Source: Vitis vinifera (taxonomy: Eukaryota > Streptophyta > Magnoliopsida > Vitales > Vitaceae). From it: 64,000 bases of DNA. Under the pieces are notes generated by a model. It had not been told where the DNA came from, ran no database searches, and saw nothing but the letters and a program-made list of their open reading frames with translations. The stretch's first letter is position 1, and each line of letters starts with the position of its first letter. The stretch spans positions 10,099,001-10,163,000 of the forward strand of contig NC_081822.1 in assembly GCF_030704535.1 (NCBI RefSeq), in the 5' to 3' direction. Made by a program: the position numbers and the translations under genes. Positions 20,850-32,700 of the stretch are shown in pieces.

Positions 20850-23432
20850 ATGGAATTCTGGAGGTCCCTCAGTTCTAACAATGGATTAAAACACCGCCCT
20901 TTGAGTCTTCTCAGGATCTTAAGGGGACTGATATGTTTAGTGTTTTTTCTTTCAACTGCATTTATGTTTTTAGTGTATTTGGGACCTCTGGCTGCTGGCC
21001 TGATGCGGCTGTTTAGCATACGCTACAGTAGGAGAACAACTTCTTTCATTTTTGGTCTTTGGCTAGCCTTGTGGCCCTTTCTATTTGAAAAGATAAACAA
21101 GACTAAATTCATTTTTTCTGGAGAAACTGTTCCTGAAGACCAGCGTGTTTTGCTTATTGCCAACCACAGAACAGAGGTTGATTGGATGTATTTCTGGAAT
21201 CTTGCAATGCGGAAGGGTTGCTTGGGCTACATCAAATATATTCTAAAGAGCAGTTTGATGAAATTACCTGTCCTTGGTTGGGGATTTCACCTTTTGGAGT
21301 TCATATCCGTGGAGAGGAAGTGGGAAGTTGATGAGCCAATTTTGCGCCAAAAACTGTCGACTTTTATTAATCCTGCAGATCCCTTGTGGCTTGCTGTCTT
21401 CCCTGAAGGAACTGATTTTACGTAATAGTCTTTTCCTTTATGTTTCTTAAAATTCATGTGTATGCAGCTTTCTTTAGACAAGAAAGAGGACATTTCTTTT
21501 CGACGTGAAATATTTTGAGACTAATTCATAGGCTGCATATTTGTAGATATTGTCTTTCCTGATATGCTTTCTAGTTTCTACAGCCAATGATGATCCTGGA
21601 CATGTTTTGGATTTGTCAATATCTAGTTTGTATGCAAGTTGTATGTGCCATTATTGTATTTCATCATCCAATTAATAAGTTGAGAATTTATTTTGCAATT
21701 TCTACAGTGAAGAGAAGTGCAAAAGGAGTCAGAAATTTGCAGCTGAAAATGGACTGCCTGTACTGAACAATGTGCTGCTTCCTAAAACGAGGGGTTTCTG
21801 TGCTTGCTTGGAAGTTCTAAGAGGATCCTTGGATGCAGGTTCTTTCTTCATAGATGTGCTTAAAATTTTATATTGCCATCTTATTCTTCCAATATCCTTA
21901 TATTCTGCAATGCTGTTGTCACCATTTTCTCTATATGCAGTAGAAAATATCACTCCTGTGATTCAGAGAAGTTAGCATGTGTTATTTGTTGTTATGGGCA
22001 TTATTTTGATCATTTGTTGTAGTTAGGGAACAGTTGTCTTTATGACTACTGATTGAGGGTATTGATGACATGTAAGATTAAACTTTGGTAACATATGTTG
22101 TGATTTTTGGAGGCAAGTAAACTCTTATTTCACTCCTCTCTTTCTTTTCTTTTCCTTTCTCTTTAATCCATAAATGATTAATGAATTTATTCATTATAGA
22201 ATCGTGATTGTGACATTCTTAAAGTGAAAAGCTTTGTTTTAAGATGTGAGGTTTCGTATGCCTCCAGATTCCATAACTAGTTTAGAACTTTTCTCAAGAG
22301 AGGAATAAATCGTCTTTGGCAGCTCCTATAGATTTTAATTTCTATAAGAGGGTTCTACTCTATTGTTTCAGAATTTGGTCTTATTATCACTCATCCATAT
22401 ACCCCATGTGTCATTGTTCTATATATATCACGGCTAGCTTCCATGTCTGCTGATTTATGCTTTATAGGCTGTTGGATAACCTGACTCTTGGTTTTGCTTA
22501 ATTGCTTTGTGTAAAAGTTAACACAACAATGGTTGTGAATTCACAATTTGATTCAGCTGCTTCATTTTTTCTCTTTTATTTTGGGGTGGGAGGTGGTTAA
22601 ACTGGTGTGATCTAAAAGAATCAGAGCATCAGTCATGAGGATTAGCTAATTTTTAATAAACCAAGTTCTCCTTGCACCTTGGGCCATATTAGTCAAGGTC
22701 AAAATTAACTCCAGACTGATCTATAGTTTTACACCCTCATGGGCTTCATGCTGAAGCTTAAATCTTCATAAAAAAGAATACTTCTGGTTGTATAGCTTTT
22801 AGAACCTAGCTCTCATTTTAATGCAATCACTTAACTAAAAAATATGTATTTCACATATCTGCTAATTCTTAACTGCTATCTCATTTAAATGGACACTAAA
22901 TGTGGGAAGTTCTTGGTTTGGCATTTTCTTTATCAACTATTGAGCTCTTTTAGCCCCTCCAAATATTTCTTATGTTCTTATTTTCAACAATGCAGTCTAT
23001 GATGTGAGTTTTGCTTACAAACATCAATGCCCTAATTTCTTGGATGTGCTCTTTGGCGTGGATCCTTCAGAAGTTCACATGCATGTTCGACGTATACCTG
23101 TCAATGAGATCCCAGAGACTGAAAGTGAGGCTGCAGCTTGGTTGATTCATACATTCCAGATCAAGGATCAGTTGCTCTCCGATTTTAATTATCATGGGCA
23201 TTTCCCCAATCAAGGAACAGAAGGAGAAGTTTCTATCATGAAGTACTTGGCAAATTTTTCAGTAGTGATTGCTCTGACAGGCATATTTACATTTCTTACC
23301 TTTTTCTCATCCATTTGGTTTAAGATACACGTGAGTTTAGTTTGTGCATATATTGCTTCTACTTTTTTTGATATTAGACCTTCGACTTTTCTAGGTTTGT
23401 TAAATAAAGCTTCAAGAAAACGAAATGAATAG
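20850..23432 (+). CDS. Lysophosphatidic acid acyltransferase, LPAT4/LPAT5 type
   Basis: Three coding exons, 20850-21421, 21708-21838 and 22996-23432, all with GT/AG borders and matching phases, give 379 residues; Arabidopsis LPAT4 and LPAT5 are of similar length. The enzyme transfers an acyl chain to sn-2 of lysophosphatidic acid to make phosphatidic acid in the ER, a step of phospholipid and storage-lipid synthesis. Two N-terminal membrane segments (about 24-50 and 65-80) precede the acyltransferase motifs NHRTEVDW (105-112, catalytic His106 and Asp111), [10 protein letters not shown] (143-152) and FPEGTDFT (184-191). The last spans the exon 1/2 border. C-terminal membrane segments fall near 325-375. 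The start is the first ATG giving the family N-terminus; an in-frame upstream stretch (from 20790) is probably intron and leader. Subtype is by remembered similarity. Confidence 0.93.
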
Positions 23433-25657
23433 TTATGCTGAAAGATTTGTACATGACCAATAACAAGTTCTTGTTGTGAACTTGATTGTGGAATGTTTTG
23501 TGTCTCAGAAGGTGCAAATGATTCTTGTGACACTGGTTGGATATCTCAAAAGAAGTGGTCGGGTTTTGTTAATTCATCATTTTGATTGCCTTCATTAACA
23601 GGAAATTTGAGTTGCTTAGGAAGCTCTTTAGCCATGTTCAGAAGACATGGCAAAAGGCCTTAAATGAAAGGCAAAAAGGAGCTTCCAATTGTTTCTGTTT
23701 TACATGCCAGATTATGCCTCTGTTTTCGTGTTTCAAGCTAAATTCTGTTTCAGATCTCTTTCATTCTGATATTTTCAGTATCATCTAATCATCTTCCACG
23801 AAATTGAAGAGTGACCATTTTATGTTTCTCAGCTTTGTAGTTTCATGATTTTATCCCTGTAGTTTCTGTTTGTGATTTGGAGATGCAGGATATCCAAGAC
23901 AGTTTCCTGATCAAATGGTTGTTGAATCATTCTTGAACTGAGTATCCAATGGGCAATCAACAAAGTGAAAACCTATGAAGCGGAAATTATCATTGAAATT
24001 TCACTGGTGTTTAGTTTCCTCTATCTTTGTCTATCTCGAATGAAGTTGGACTGTATCCAAATTACAGGGCTTATATGTGCAGAGTACTCAAACCTATTTA
24101 CTTAAGCAAGAAAGAAACAGAGAGAAAGGGAGGAGTTGGTTGTTCTGAGTATCACCCGAAAGTGGTTCGATTGTTGTCATCAAGTTAGGTTGGGATGGAA
24201 ATGGTTTGTGGGAGCCAAAAGAACCACGTCGACCTTCTTTGCGTGTCCCTGCCTTGCTAAATACCCTTCAAGTGCCAGCAACAACATACAACATCATGCT
24301 TGTTGAGTTATATTTTCATACCTCCAACTAACCCTCATAAATTTTTAGATGTAGTCCACCTAACTCTGGTCCATCTCTGCTCAAGTTCATTGATGTCAGC
24401 CAGGCTCTGGCTTGTGTTCTGTTAGGGCTGAGCTTGCTGCAGAATCAAGAGTTGAGATCAGTTTTGCCTGTTGCATTACTAACAAATTGCTAGTATGGAG
24501 GCAAATCCCATTCGTGAAGTGGCACTGGAACTTAAAAGTTGAAAAAAAAACCTCAAGGTTTTCAAATTAGCATATGTACCAAAATATCTCTTTTTTTTAT
24601 CTAAACTAAATTAATAATTATCCATTTTTTTAAAAACTTAAACTTATATAATTTTGATTCAATATACATATCATATTTTTGTAACATCCTCCTTCACATA
24701 AATATATTGTCAGCTTTTTTTAGACTAACAAATATGTAAACAGGGAAACAAATATGCAAATTATGAAGAAGTGGTTCGTGTTTATCCTCAAACCAAATTT
24801 TGATACCATTTTAAACTACTAATTTTCTTAAATACTTAAACTTGTAGGATTTGAGTTCAATATGTATATCATGCTTTTTAATACCAAAATGGATATGTGT
24901 ATGCTTAAATTACACATGCCTTTATGTACATGATCTATTACTAGGGTGCCACACACCGAAAAAGATGGGTTATGTTACATAAATATCAAGGTATCATATG
25001 GATTTCACGAGTTCAGGCTCAATTATAAATACCAAAGCTATGACAAATCAAGCACACTATTCATATCGTTTTTTAGTAATTGAACTCTTTCCAACATCGG
25101 AGGAACATCTCGAGGTTCTCCGAACTCAAACCGAAGCTGAGTAGATCGAGCATTGTCGACAAATAGAGGCGTTGCTTGCTGCTTCCAATCATTTGTGATA
25201 GGAAAACGGCCTTTTGCACGCCGTCAATTTAAATCAAAAGCCAAAGTCTGAAATTATGATTCCACTTCAATTTCTAAGAACAACCCATGATTCTAGGCTT
25301 CATAGTGTAAACAAAAAAAAGATCAACAATGTTTATGGTTATTAACCTTGAATTATGTCTTATTTCACAATGCCGACTAACCACCTAAGTGATCATGCTG
25401 TCCTCAAATTAATTCTTCATCTACCAAAATTTTCCCATGAGGCTGCCCATGATGTATGTTTTTAACGTTGTTCTAAGCTTATGGTGTATGGAGTTTCGTA
25501 TCTATCTTTTGGAAGTTTTATCCTTATATCCTTAGGAATCTTGTGAGTATGATGAAAGTCCAACCATTGCATTTCAAGCAGTATTTGTCTGCATCCGAAG
25601 ACAACTCCACTTTGGTGTGAGCCATTTTCAGACCTCTAAACGAAAGAAGTAAATGGT
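23433..25657. other. LPAT 3' region and spacer with SINE-like remnant
   Basis: The first few hundred bases are probably LPAT 3' UTR. At about 24600-24900 a SINE-like remnant related to 3228-3455 can be seen (GATACCATTTTAAACTACTAATTTTCTTAAATACTTAAACTTGTAGGATTTG-type sequence, here described rather than delimited). Around 24950-25060 is a segment similar to 37060-37165 on the other side of the Gypsy element. No intact gene. Confidence 0.4.
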
Positions 25658-25662
25658 GGACA

Positions 25663-26468
25663 TGTTGTCGCCTCGCGTATCAGGTGGTCCAAGTTACTGC
25701 TAGATGGATGAACACGCGATTCTCAACACACAACGGGTTCTTGATTCAGTGATCGTACCTGCAAAAAGGCATCCGGACAGGGTGTCCGGACGCACCCTCC
25801 GATGGTTTTGTTAGCCATGGTGAGAAAGAGGAATGTAAATCAGTTGGCCTTTTACTAGGTATCAAGAGGTTACCAGGAGATCCCTTTCTTCTTCGTGCGA
25901 AGGTATATATATACAGCTGCAGGGGTACTGTTCCTCTCATTAATGGTGAGGAGATATTTTATGTTGTGATGATGACAATAGGTGTCAGTAGGAGCATTAT
26001 CACCCTACGAACGACTGTCAGAAACCATGGTAGGTTACGCGACTGTCAGAGATCGTGGGAAGGTGATCATGTAGAATGATCGTGGGAAGTGACTTGCTAT
26101 CACTTCATCTTGTCTTCTCACTCTGCAGGTGACAAGATGTGGGCCATGGCTGCTTGTTGTGATTGCGTGTAAGACTCGCTTTACTTTGATTGACCATCCA
26201 GACGATTTATATCCGGATGGCTCATGCTGATTATCCGGATGTGTTGTGGAGACTATCCGGATGTCTACGCTCTGCCAGCGTCGTTTGCTCTTCCTTGGAT
26301 AGGAGAAGATGAAACGTCATTTGCCTTTCCTTGAGGCGGTCCGGATAGGATAACTGTACCATGCATATCCTTAGGGGAATCCGGATGATGATGGTCCGGC
26401 TGATAACACGTGCCACGCGTCACTATGAGCTGCGTGCCACGTGTTTCCCAAGGGGAGGGGTCCCTACA
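25663..26468 (-). repeat. Gypsy 3' LTR
   Basis: 806 bp. Aligned by eye with 35351-36156 it differs at five sites, all transitions. It contains seven TCCGGA palindromes and, for minus-strand transcription, a TATATATA box at 25904-25914. Confidence 0.97.
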
Positions 26469-26482
26469 TTGCCCCCCTTTTT
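26469..26482 (-). other. Gypsy polypurine tract
   Basis: On the minus strand this reads AAAAAGGGGGGCAA, directly before the 3' LTR (TGTAGGGACC...). It primes plus-strand DNA synthesis. Confidence 0.9.
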
Positions 26483-26697
26483 AACTTGCCTATTTTGCCC
26501 AAAAAATGGGCGGGTTAAAAATAACTGGCTTTTGAAAACTGAAGAAGTCCCTTCGTCTGACTGAGCCACGTGGCGAGTGGGGGTGCGGAAGCCAAAAAGG
26601 CATTTATGACGAGCCGTCGACCCTACGTATCCCCAGGCAATATGTCGTTTCAATGATAACACGGCTGTTGATTTGGTTTTCCGAGGGGCTGGCCTGC

Positions 26698-26705
26698 TAT
26701 AAATA
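26698..26705 (+). promoter_or_regulatory. TATA box of the antisense gene
   Basis: TATAAATA lies 230 bp inside the element on the plus strand, about 480 bp before the antisense gene's start codon. It lies in unique internal sequence, not in the LTR, so the antisense gene appears to have its own promoter. A possible leader intron runs from about 26922 (G/GTACGT) to 27154 (TATGTAG). Confidence 0.65.
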
Positions 26706-27179
26706 GGGCACTGTACCTCTTTTTGTATTTTTTCTACTGCATTCTCTTGAGAGCCTTTCTTCTTCTTTGCTTTTTCTGCGCCCTTTGCTTCTCTGAAAAA
26801 AAAAAAAAAAACTTCGAAAGCTCCTTTATACCGGTGTTTTTTGTATCGCGACTTCGTTTGTTTGCTGCTGGTGATTTTGTATCGAGACAGTAACCGTTCT
26901 TCTTCTTCAGAGCTTTATTTGGTACGTACCTCTTTGCTACTGTCATTCCTTTGGTTGCGTTTGCTGGTTCTTTAAACTTGGTTTCTGGCTTGCTTGGGCA
27001 TTGTTTTGGACAAGTCGCTTGCAATTGTTGTTGAATGTTGGTATTTTGTTGGTGCTCGGGGGGGTTTTTGAGGGGTTTTTCTGACTGCTTTGGGTTAGGG
27101 TTTGTGTATTTTCTGACTGCTTGGTTTGAACCGTTGCATTGCTTTTGTATGTAGATTTGGTTTGGCTTTGTGGTAAGAA

Positions 27180-29609
27180 ATGGCTCCAAAAAAGACTGTT
27201 TCATCTGCCGGGGTTAGCGAGGCTGGCGAAAAGGCGATAGACAAATTAGATGTGAATGAATTCCGGGAGCGGTTCCTCATCCCAAATGGCGTATCTATAG
27301 ACTTGGTGAACGAGGAGGCGGCTATGCCTATTGAGAAAGGTGAAGGAAACGTTATGCTCTTCACAAAGGAACAATTCAACGCAGGGCTCCGGTTCCCTCT
27401 GCCGGCGTTGTTCAAGGAATTCCTCCACTTCTCCCAGATTCCACCCATCTTTATTCATCCCAACCTTATCCGGGTGCTGATGGGATGCAGCATCATCAAC
27501 ATGCTGTATAGCCTCGACCTTACGCTATTGGAAGTGCTCTTTGTCTATTCCCTGAAGAAAGCAAAGAATGATATCTTCAGTTTGTCCGCGCACCTGCCCT
27601 CCCTTCAGATGGTGACAGAGCTGCCAGATTCGACAAAGGGAGGGGCGAAGGGGCTGGTGGCGGTTCGGGGTGTATGGGCGGGGCTATCGCAGCGTGCGTC
27701 GAGGCCCTTCTCTCCAAATTATACCTTAAAAATTTCGGGTAATCTTGTTTTGCGATTCTTTGTCCGGATTTTACTTTGCTGACTGTTTGCTGATTTTTCC
27801 GGACGGGATTCTTACCTTTTGTTGCTGTTAATGCAGGTCTGGAATTGAGGGGCCACCTTATGGATTGGGTGGGAAAGGCGTCCTTCGCCTGTGTCTGCAA
27901 ATTATTCGAGATAGATCCCAAGGAGAGGGCCTACAAGACATTGCTCTCCGTGCGAAATTTGACAGCGGTCGTCCGGGAGTCCCAGGAATATGTTATCAAT
28001 ATTCTCCCCAGGAAACTGGCAAAGGATGAGATAGTGCCTGGGGAGCATTATACTGTGAAGGAGCTGCCCCTCTATCAGGAAGCTAAAGAGACTGATGCTG
28101 AAAGACGGCGAAAGCTCCTGGAGGATCGAGATCAGAAAAAAGCTGAAGGCACTATCCGGAAGGCTCCCGGACAGAAGCGGGGTCCAGACTCTCCTCCAAA
28201 GAAAACTTCAGGAAAAAGGAGGAAGCTGGTGAAGAAGCATGGGAAGGATGTGAAGGAACCCACTCCTCCCAAGGAGTTTCCTCTTCCACAAACTACCTAT
28301 GAGGGGGAAGTGATGATAGAGGAGCCAGTAAACGCTGCTCCACATTCTATCTCAAGCGGCCCCGGACATATCTCGGGGTTGAACCATTCGGGCACTTCCT
28401 TGGCCGCGATTGCTCGTCTGGCTAACGTGGCTGAGGAAGCTGCATCTATCAACCGTCCGGGCAACCTTAATTCGGATGCTGATGCAGCTGAAACGGCCCC
28501 GTTGGAGGAAGCGGGGGCAGAAAGCCAAAGTCAGCCTTCCGACGACCCGGATCGCTTGGCCATAGTCCTGGTGAAAGGGCCTCCTCCAAAGAAGCCGCGT
28601 TCGACGCGCGATCTACGGTCCGAACTCCTTGGGCGGCTTCAGGAGCGGCAGCAAGAGATTGAAGTTAGCTGCGCTTCTGCCCATGACGCTCATCCGGATG
28701 GAGGCGAGGTGGAGATGGCAACTGAGACCTCAGCCGCCCCGGCAATAATTCCGGCTGAAGATGCATCCGGACATATGTGTCCGGACAAAGATGTGGGGGT
28801 TCCGATTCCGGGACAAGAGGTACCTTCTGCTTCCTCATCTGAGGAAGATCCTGCTGACGATGCCGCTCCTGCTAGCCCTTTCAGCTACGCGGAGTTGGAA
28901 GTTAAGTTAAAGCAGATTACACCCGACTGGAAAGCCATCAAGCCCTCTGCTAAGATGTTTGATATGATAGAAACGGTATATCGTTGTCTTGTGTTTTTGC
29001 TTTTTGACTTTTTGTTGCACTGATGTGTTTGTTGTGGTATGATTTATGTCTTTGCTTTTGTTGTTTGCGTGTCAGCTGGTGAGGGGCCTCCGCGGCATGG
29101 CTCAACAACACGATCTTTTTACTCAGCTGCTGCAGACTGCAGACTATATGAGGACCTTCTCCTCTCGGCGCCAAGAGATTGAAAATCAGCTGCGTTTGAG
29201 AATGGAGGAGGCTGAGGCTAATTTATCCACCATGCGGGAGGAAAATGAAGCCCTCCGAGCGGAATTGGCTGAGGCGAAGAGTCGCGAAGAATCAATTGCG
29301 GGTCGCCTACATGAGGCGGAAGGTGAGGCAGCCCGGCTGAGGGATGAAGTGAGTCAACTCCGGACCGAAGTTTCGAATGAAAAGAAACAGAAGGAAGACT
29401 TGCAGCTGCGCCTGGACGTGCAAAAAGAAGAACTTGAACGGGAGTTTGCTGTGGAAAGGGAGGAACTTGCAGCGGACTACCAGCAGCAAGTGGATGATAC
29501 GTTTATCTTTGGGTATCGCTGCTGCATGAAGAAGAACGGCATCAAGCGAGATACCCCTTCAATTCCTCCGGGTGAAGAAAAGAAGCTCTATGAGAAGCCC
29601 GCTCCCTGA
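27180..29609 (+). CDS. Antisense retrotransposon gene, three exons, gypsy-type putative transposase-like protein
   Basis: Exons 27180-27738, 27837-28975 and 29076-29609 join in frame across two short GT-AG introns (98 and 100 bp) to give 743 residues with no stop. The N-terminal part (about 15-200, with RFPLPALFKEFLHFSQIPP and HPNLIRVLMGC) resembles the Pfam family named putative gypsy-type transposon (Transposase_28), known from plant Tat-type elements; its biochemical role is unknown. The middle is acidic and Ser/Pro-rich with a basic cluster (KRGPDSPPKK...GKRRKLVKKHGK, about residues 295-320) that looks like a nuclear localisation signal. The C-terminus is a long coiled coil (about 590-705) ending in a conserved-looking basic tail. 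It has its own TATA box upstream and AATAAA downstream, and converges on the end of pol. The family call is from memory; splicing is inferred. Confidence 0.8.
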
Positions 29610-29701
29610 TAGTTATCTCTTTTTGTCATTTTTCTGCTGTAATTTTTCCTTCTGTCTTTTTGTGGTCCGGAGATCTCTTTGTAATTATACTTATTCATAT
29701 C

Positions 29702-29707
29702 AATAAA
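29702..29707 (+). terminator. Poly(A) signal of the antisense gene
   Basis: AATAAA lies 93 bases after the antisense stop codon and about 40 bases before the pol stop on the other strand. The two convergent transcripts may therefore overlap at their 3' ends. Confidence 0.65.
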
Positions 29708-29745
29708 AACATACTTCTTTCTCATTTTGCACTTGTGTATACTTT

Positions 29746-32700
29746 TTATTGATAGTACTGCTTTAAATTGGACACATTCCATGGTCTGAGTAACGGAGTG
29801 CCATCTAGCTTTTGTAAATGATAGGCTCCATTTTCGTTTGCCTTAGACACTATGTAGGGTCCTTCCCAATTAACTTGGAACTTTCCAACGCCTACTTCAG
29901 TAGTATTTTCAAAAACTTTTCTAAGTACTAGCGTACCATTTTTTAAGTTTCTGGGCTTGACTTTTCGATTGTAATGCGCTGATGCCCTTTGTTGATAATC
30001 TGCTATCCGGATGGCCGCGCTTTCTCTGACTTCGTCTGCCCAGTCCAAATTTCTTCCTAGTTCTATGTTGGCATCTTCTTGTTTTGCTGCATCGGTCCGG
30101 ATAGTAGGAAGACCTATTTCAGTGGGAATGACTGCATCCATTCCATATGTGAGGGCGAAAGGAGTGTTTCCTGTCGGCCGTCCGGGTGTGGTTCGATAGG
30201 CCCACAGGACGCCGGGTAGCTCCTCCACCCACTTCTCTTTGGCTTGTTCAAGCCTTTTCTTTAAGGCATTGATTAGAGTTTTGTTTGTGGCTTCCGCCTG
30301 CCCATTGCTTTGAGGATAACGCGGCGTGGAGTATGAATTCCTGATGTTCAGTTCCGAACAGAAATTCCTGAATGCAATGCTGTCAAATTGTGGACCATTG
30401 TCAGCTATGATGATTTGGGGAATTCCAAAGCGGCAAACAATGTTCTTCCATACGAATTTGGTGACATCTTTATCTTTGATGCTTGGATATGCTTCAGCTT
30501 CTACCCATTTACTGAAGTAATCAGTGGCGACAAGGAGGAATTTCTTCTGGGCAGGTGCTGCTGGGAGGGGTCCCACTATGTCCATGCCCCACTGCGCGAA
30601 AGGCCATGGGCCTGAGACCGATTTCAATGCTGCTGATGGCATATGTGAAATGGGAGCGTATCTTTGACATTTATCACATTTTTGGACATATGCCGCCGCG
30701 TCTTTCTTCATTGTTGGCCAATAGTATCCTTGTGAATGAGCTCTATGTGCCAGGGATCGTCCTCCCGTATGATTTCCGCATATTCCTTCATGTAATTCAG
30801 CTAGCACATACTGGGCCTCTGAATGCCCAAGACAGCGAAGATAAGGCCCTGTGAAGGATCGCTTGTACAGGTGCCCCCCAATCAGGGTGAAACGGGCAGC
30901 TTGCACCCGGATTTTGTGCGCTTGTTTAGGATCTTCAGGTAAAGTGCCTGTCCGGAGATATTCTGCAATATCATGCGTCCATTCTTGATGATCCGTTTGG
31001 CTTGCCTCAATGGTGTTGCAAGTGGGATTTTCTGCGACAGAGGGATTGGCTTGCACATGTATGGGCAGTAAAATGGCTTCTTTGATAGGGAGGGAGGCAG
31101 TTATGCCGGCCAAAGCGTCAGCGTGCCTGTTGTCAGCTCGCTTAATTTTTTCGATTGTCCACTCGGTGAATTGCTGTAAGGTGCTTCTTACTTTGGCCAA
31201 GTATCGCGCCATGCGTGAGTCCTTAGCCTCATATTCTTTCTGGACATGTCTTACCACTAGCTGTGAGTCGCTGTAGATCCGGAGTTTGGAGACGGATAAA
31301 GCAAGGGCGAGGTCCAATCCGGACAGGATGGCCTCGTATTCTGCTTCATTGTTAGACGCGGAGAATCCCAGCCGGATGGCTTGCTCCAGATGTTCCCCAG
31401 TTGGGGATTGTAGTAAGAGCCCAACTCCAGAGCCTGATGAGCGTGAGGCTCCGTCAACTCGTAGTGTCCACCACTCCTGTTCACTTGATTCGTGGTGCTG
31501 GTTGGGTCTTCGTGAATATTCGAGCACGAAGTCGGCCATTACTTGGCCTTTTTTGGATAATCTGGGTTGGAATTCGATTCCAAATTCGCTCAATTCGATG
31601 GCCCATTGTAGCATTCGCCCAGTTAAATCTGGTTTGTGCAGAATGCTACGAAGGGGTTGGTCGGTTAGTACAATCACCGGGTGGGCTTGAAAATAGGGGC
31701 GGAGCTTTTGGGCAGCGCTTCGAAGGGCTAAAGCTGTTAGCTTCATTTTTGAATATCTGGTTTCTACGTCTGCCAATGCCCTACTGACATAGTAGATGGG
31801 CTTCTGCTCCTTGGGTGATGGGCAGCGGAATAGCACGGCACTGATTGCCCATTCTGACACGGCCAGATACATGTATAATTTCTCTTTCGGGATGGGGCTG
31901 CTCAAGATGGGCGGTTGCATAAGACAATGTTTAATTCTCTCCAAGGCGTTTTGGCAATTGTCCGTCCACCCGTGCGTTCCAGCTTCTCGTATTGCTAAGA
32001 AGAAGGGTCGCAACTCATCAGTAAAGCGGGCTATGAAACGTCCTAACGCAACGAGCTTGCCTGTGAGGCGTTGTAACTCCTTTTTGCTCCTGGGAGGAGG
32101 TGTCTCCATGACTGCTTTGACTTGATCCGGGCTGACTTCTATGCCTCTTTGGCTGACCATAAATCCCAGAAATTTGCCAGCACTCACGCCAAAGGCACAT
32201 TTGGAAGGATTTAGCTTCATGCCATACTTTCGTAAGAGATAAAAAACTTCTTGTAAATGGAGGATATGCTGCTCTCGAGTTTTGCTTTTAACCACGATAT
32301 CGTCAATGTATACCTCGACCGAGCGGCCTATCAGAGGTTTGAAGATTTTAGTCATCAATCTTTGATACGTGGCGCCAGCGTTTTTGAGTCCGAATGGCAT
32401 GACTTTGTAGCAATAGAAGCCGTGTGGCGTTATGAATGCTGTTTTTTCTTCGTCCTCCGGGGACATGGGGATTTGATGATATCCGGAGAAGGCATCCAAG
32501 AAAGAGAGCATCCCCTGCCCGGAAGTGGAATCCACAATCTGATCTATTCGCGGCAAGGGGAAACTGTCTTTTGGACACGCGTTGTTGAGATTGGTATAAT
32601 CTACACAAACTCGCCATTTTCCTTCTTTTTTGGGTACCACGACCACGTTTGCCAGCCAATCCGGATAAGAAACTTCTCTGATGAATCCGGCTTCGAGCAA

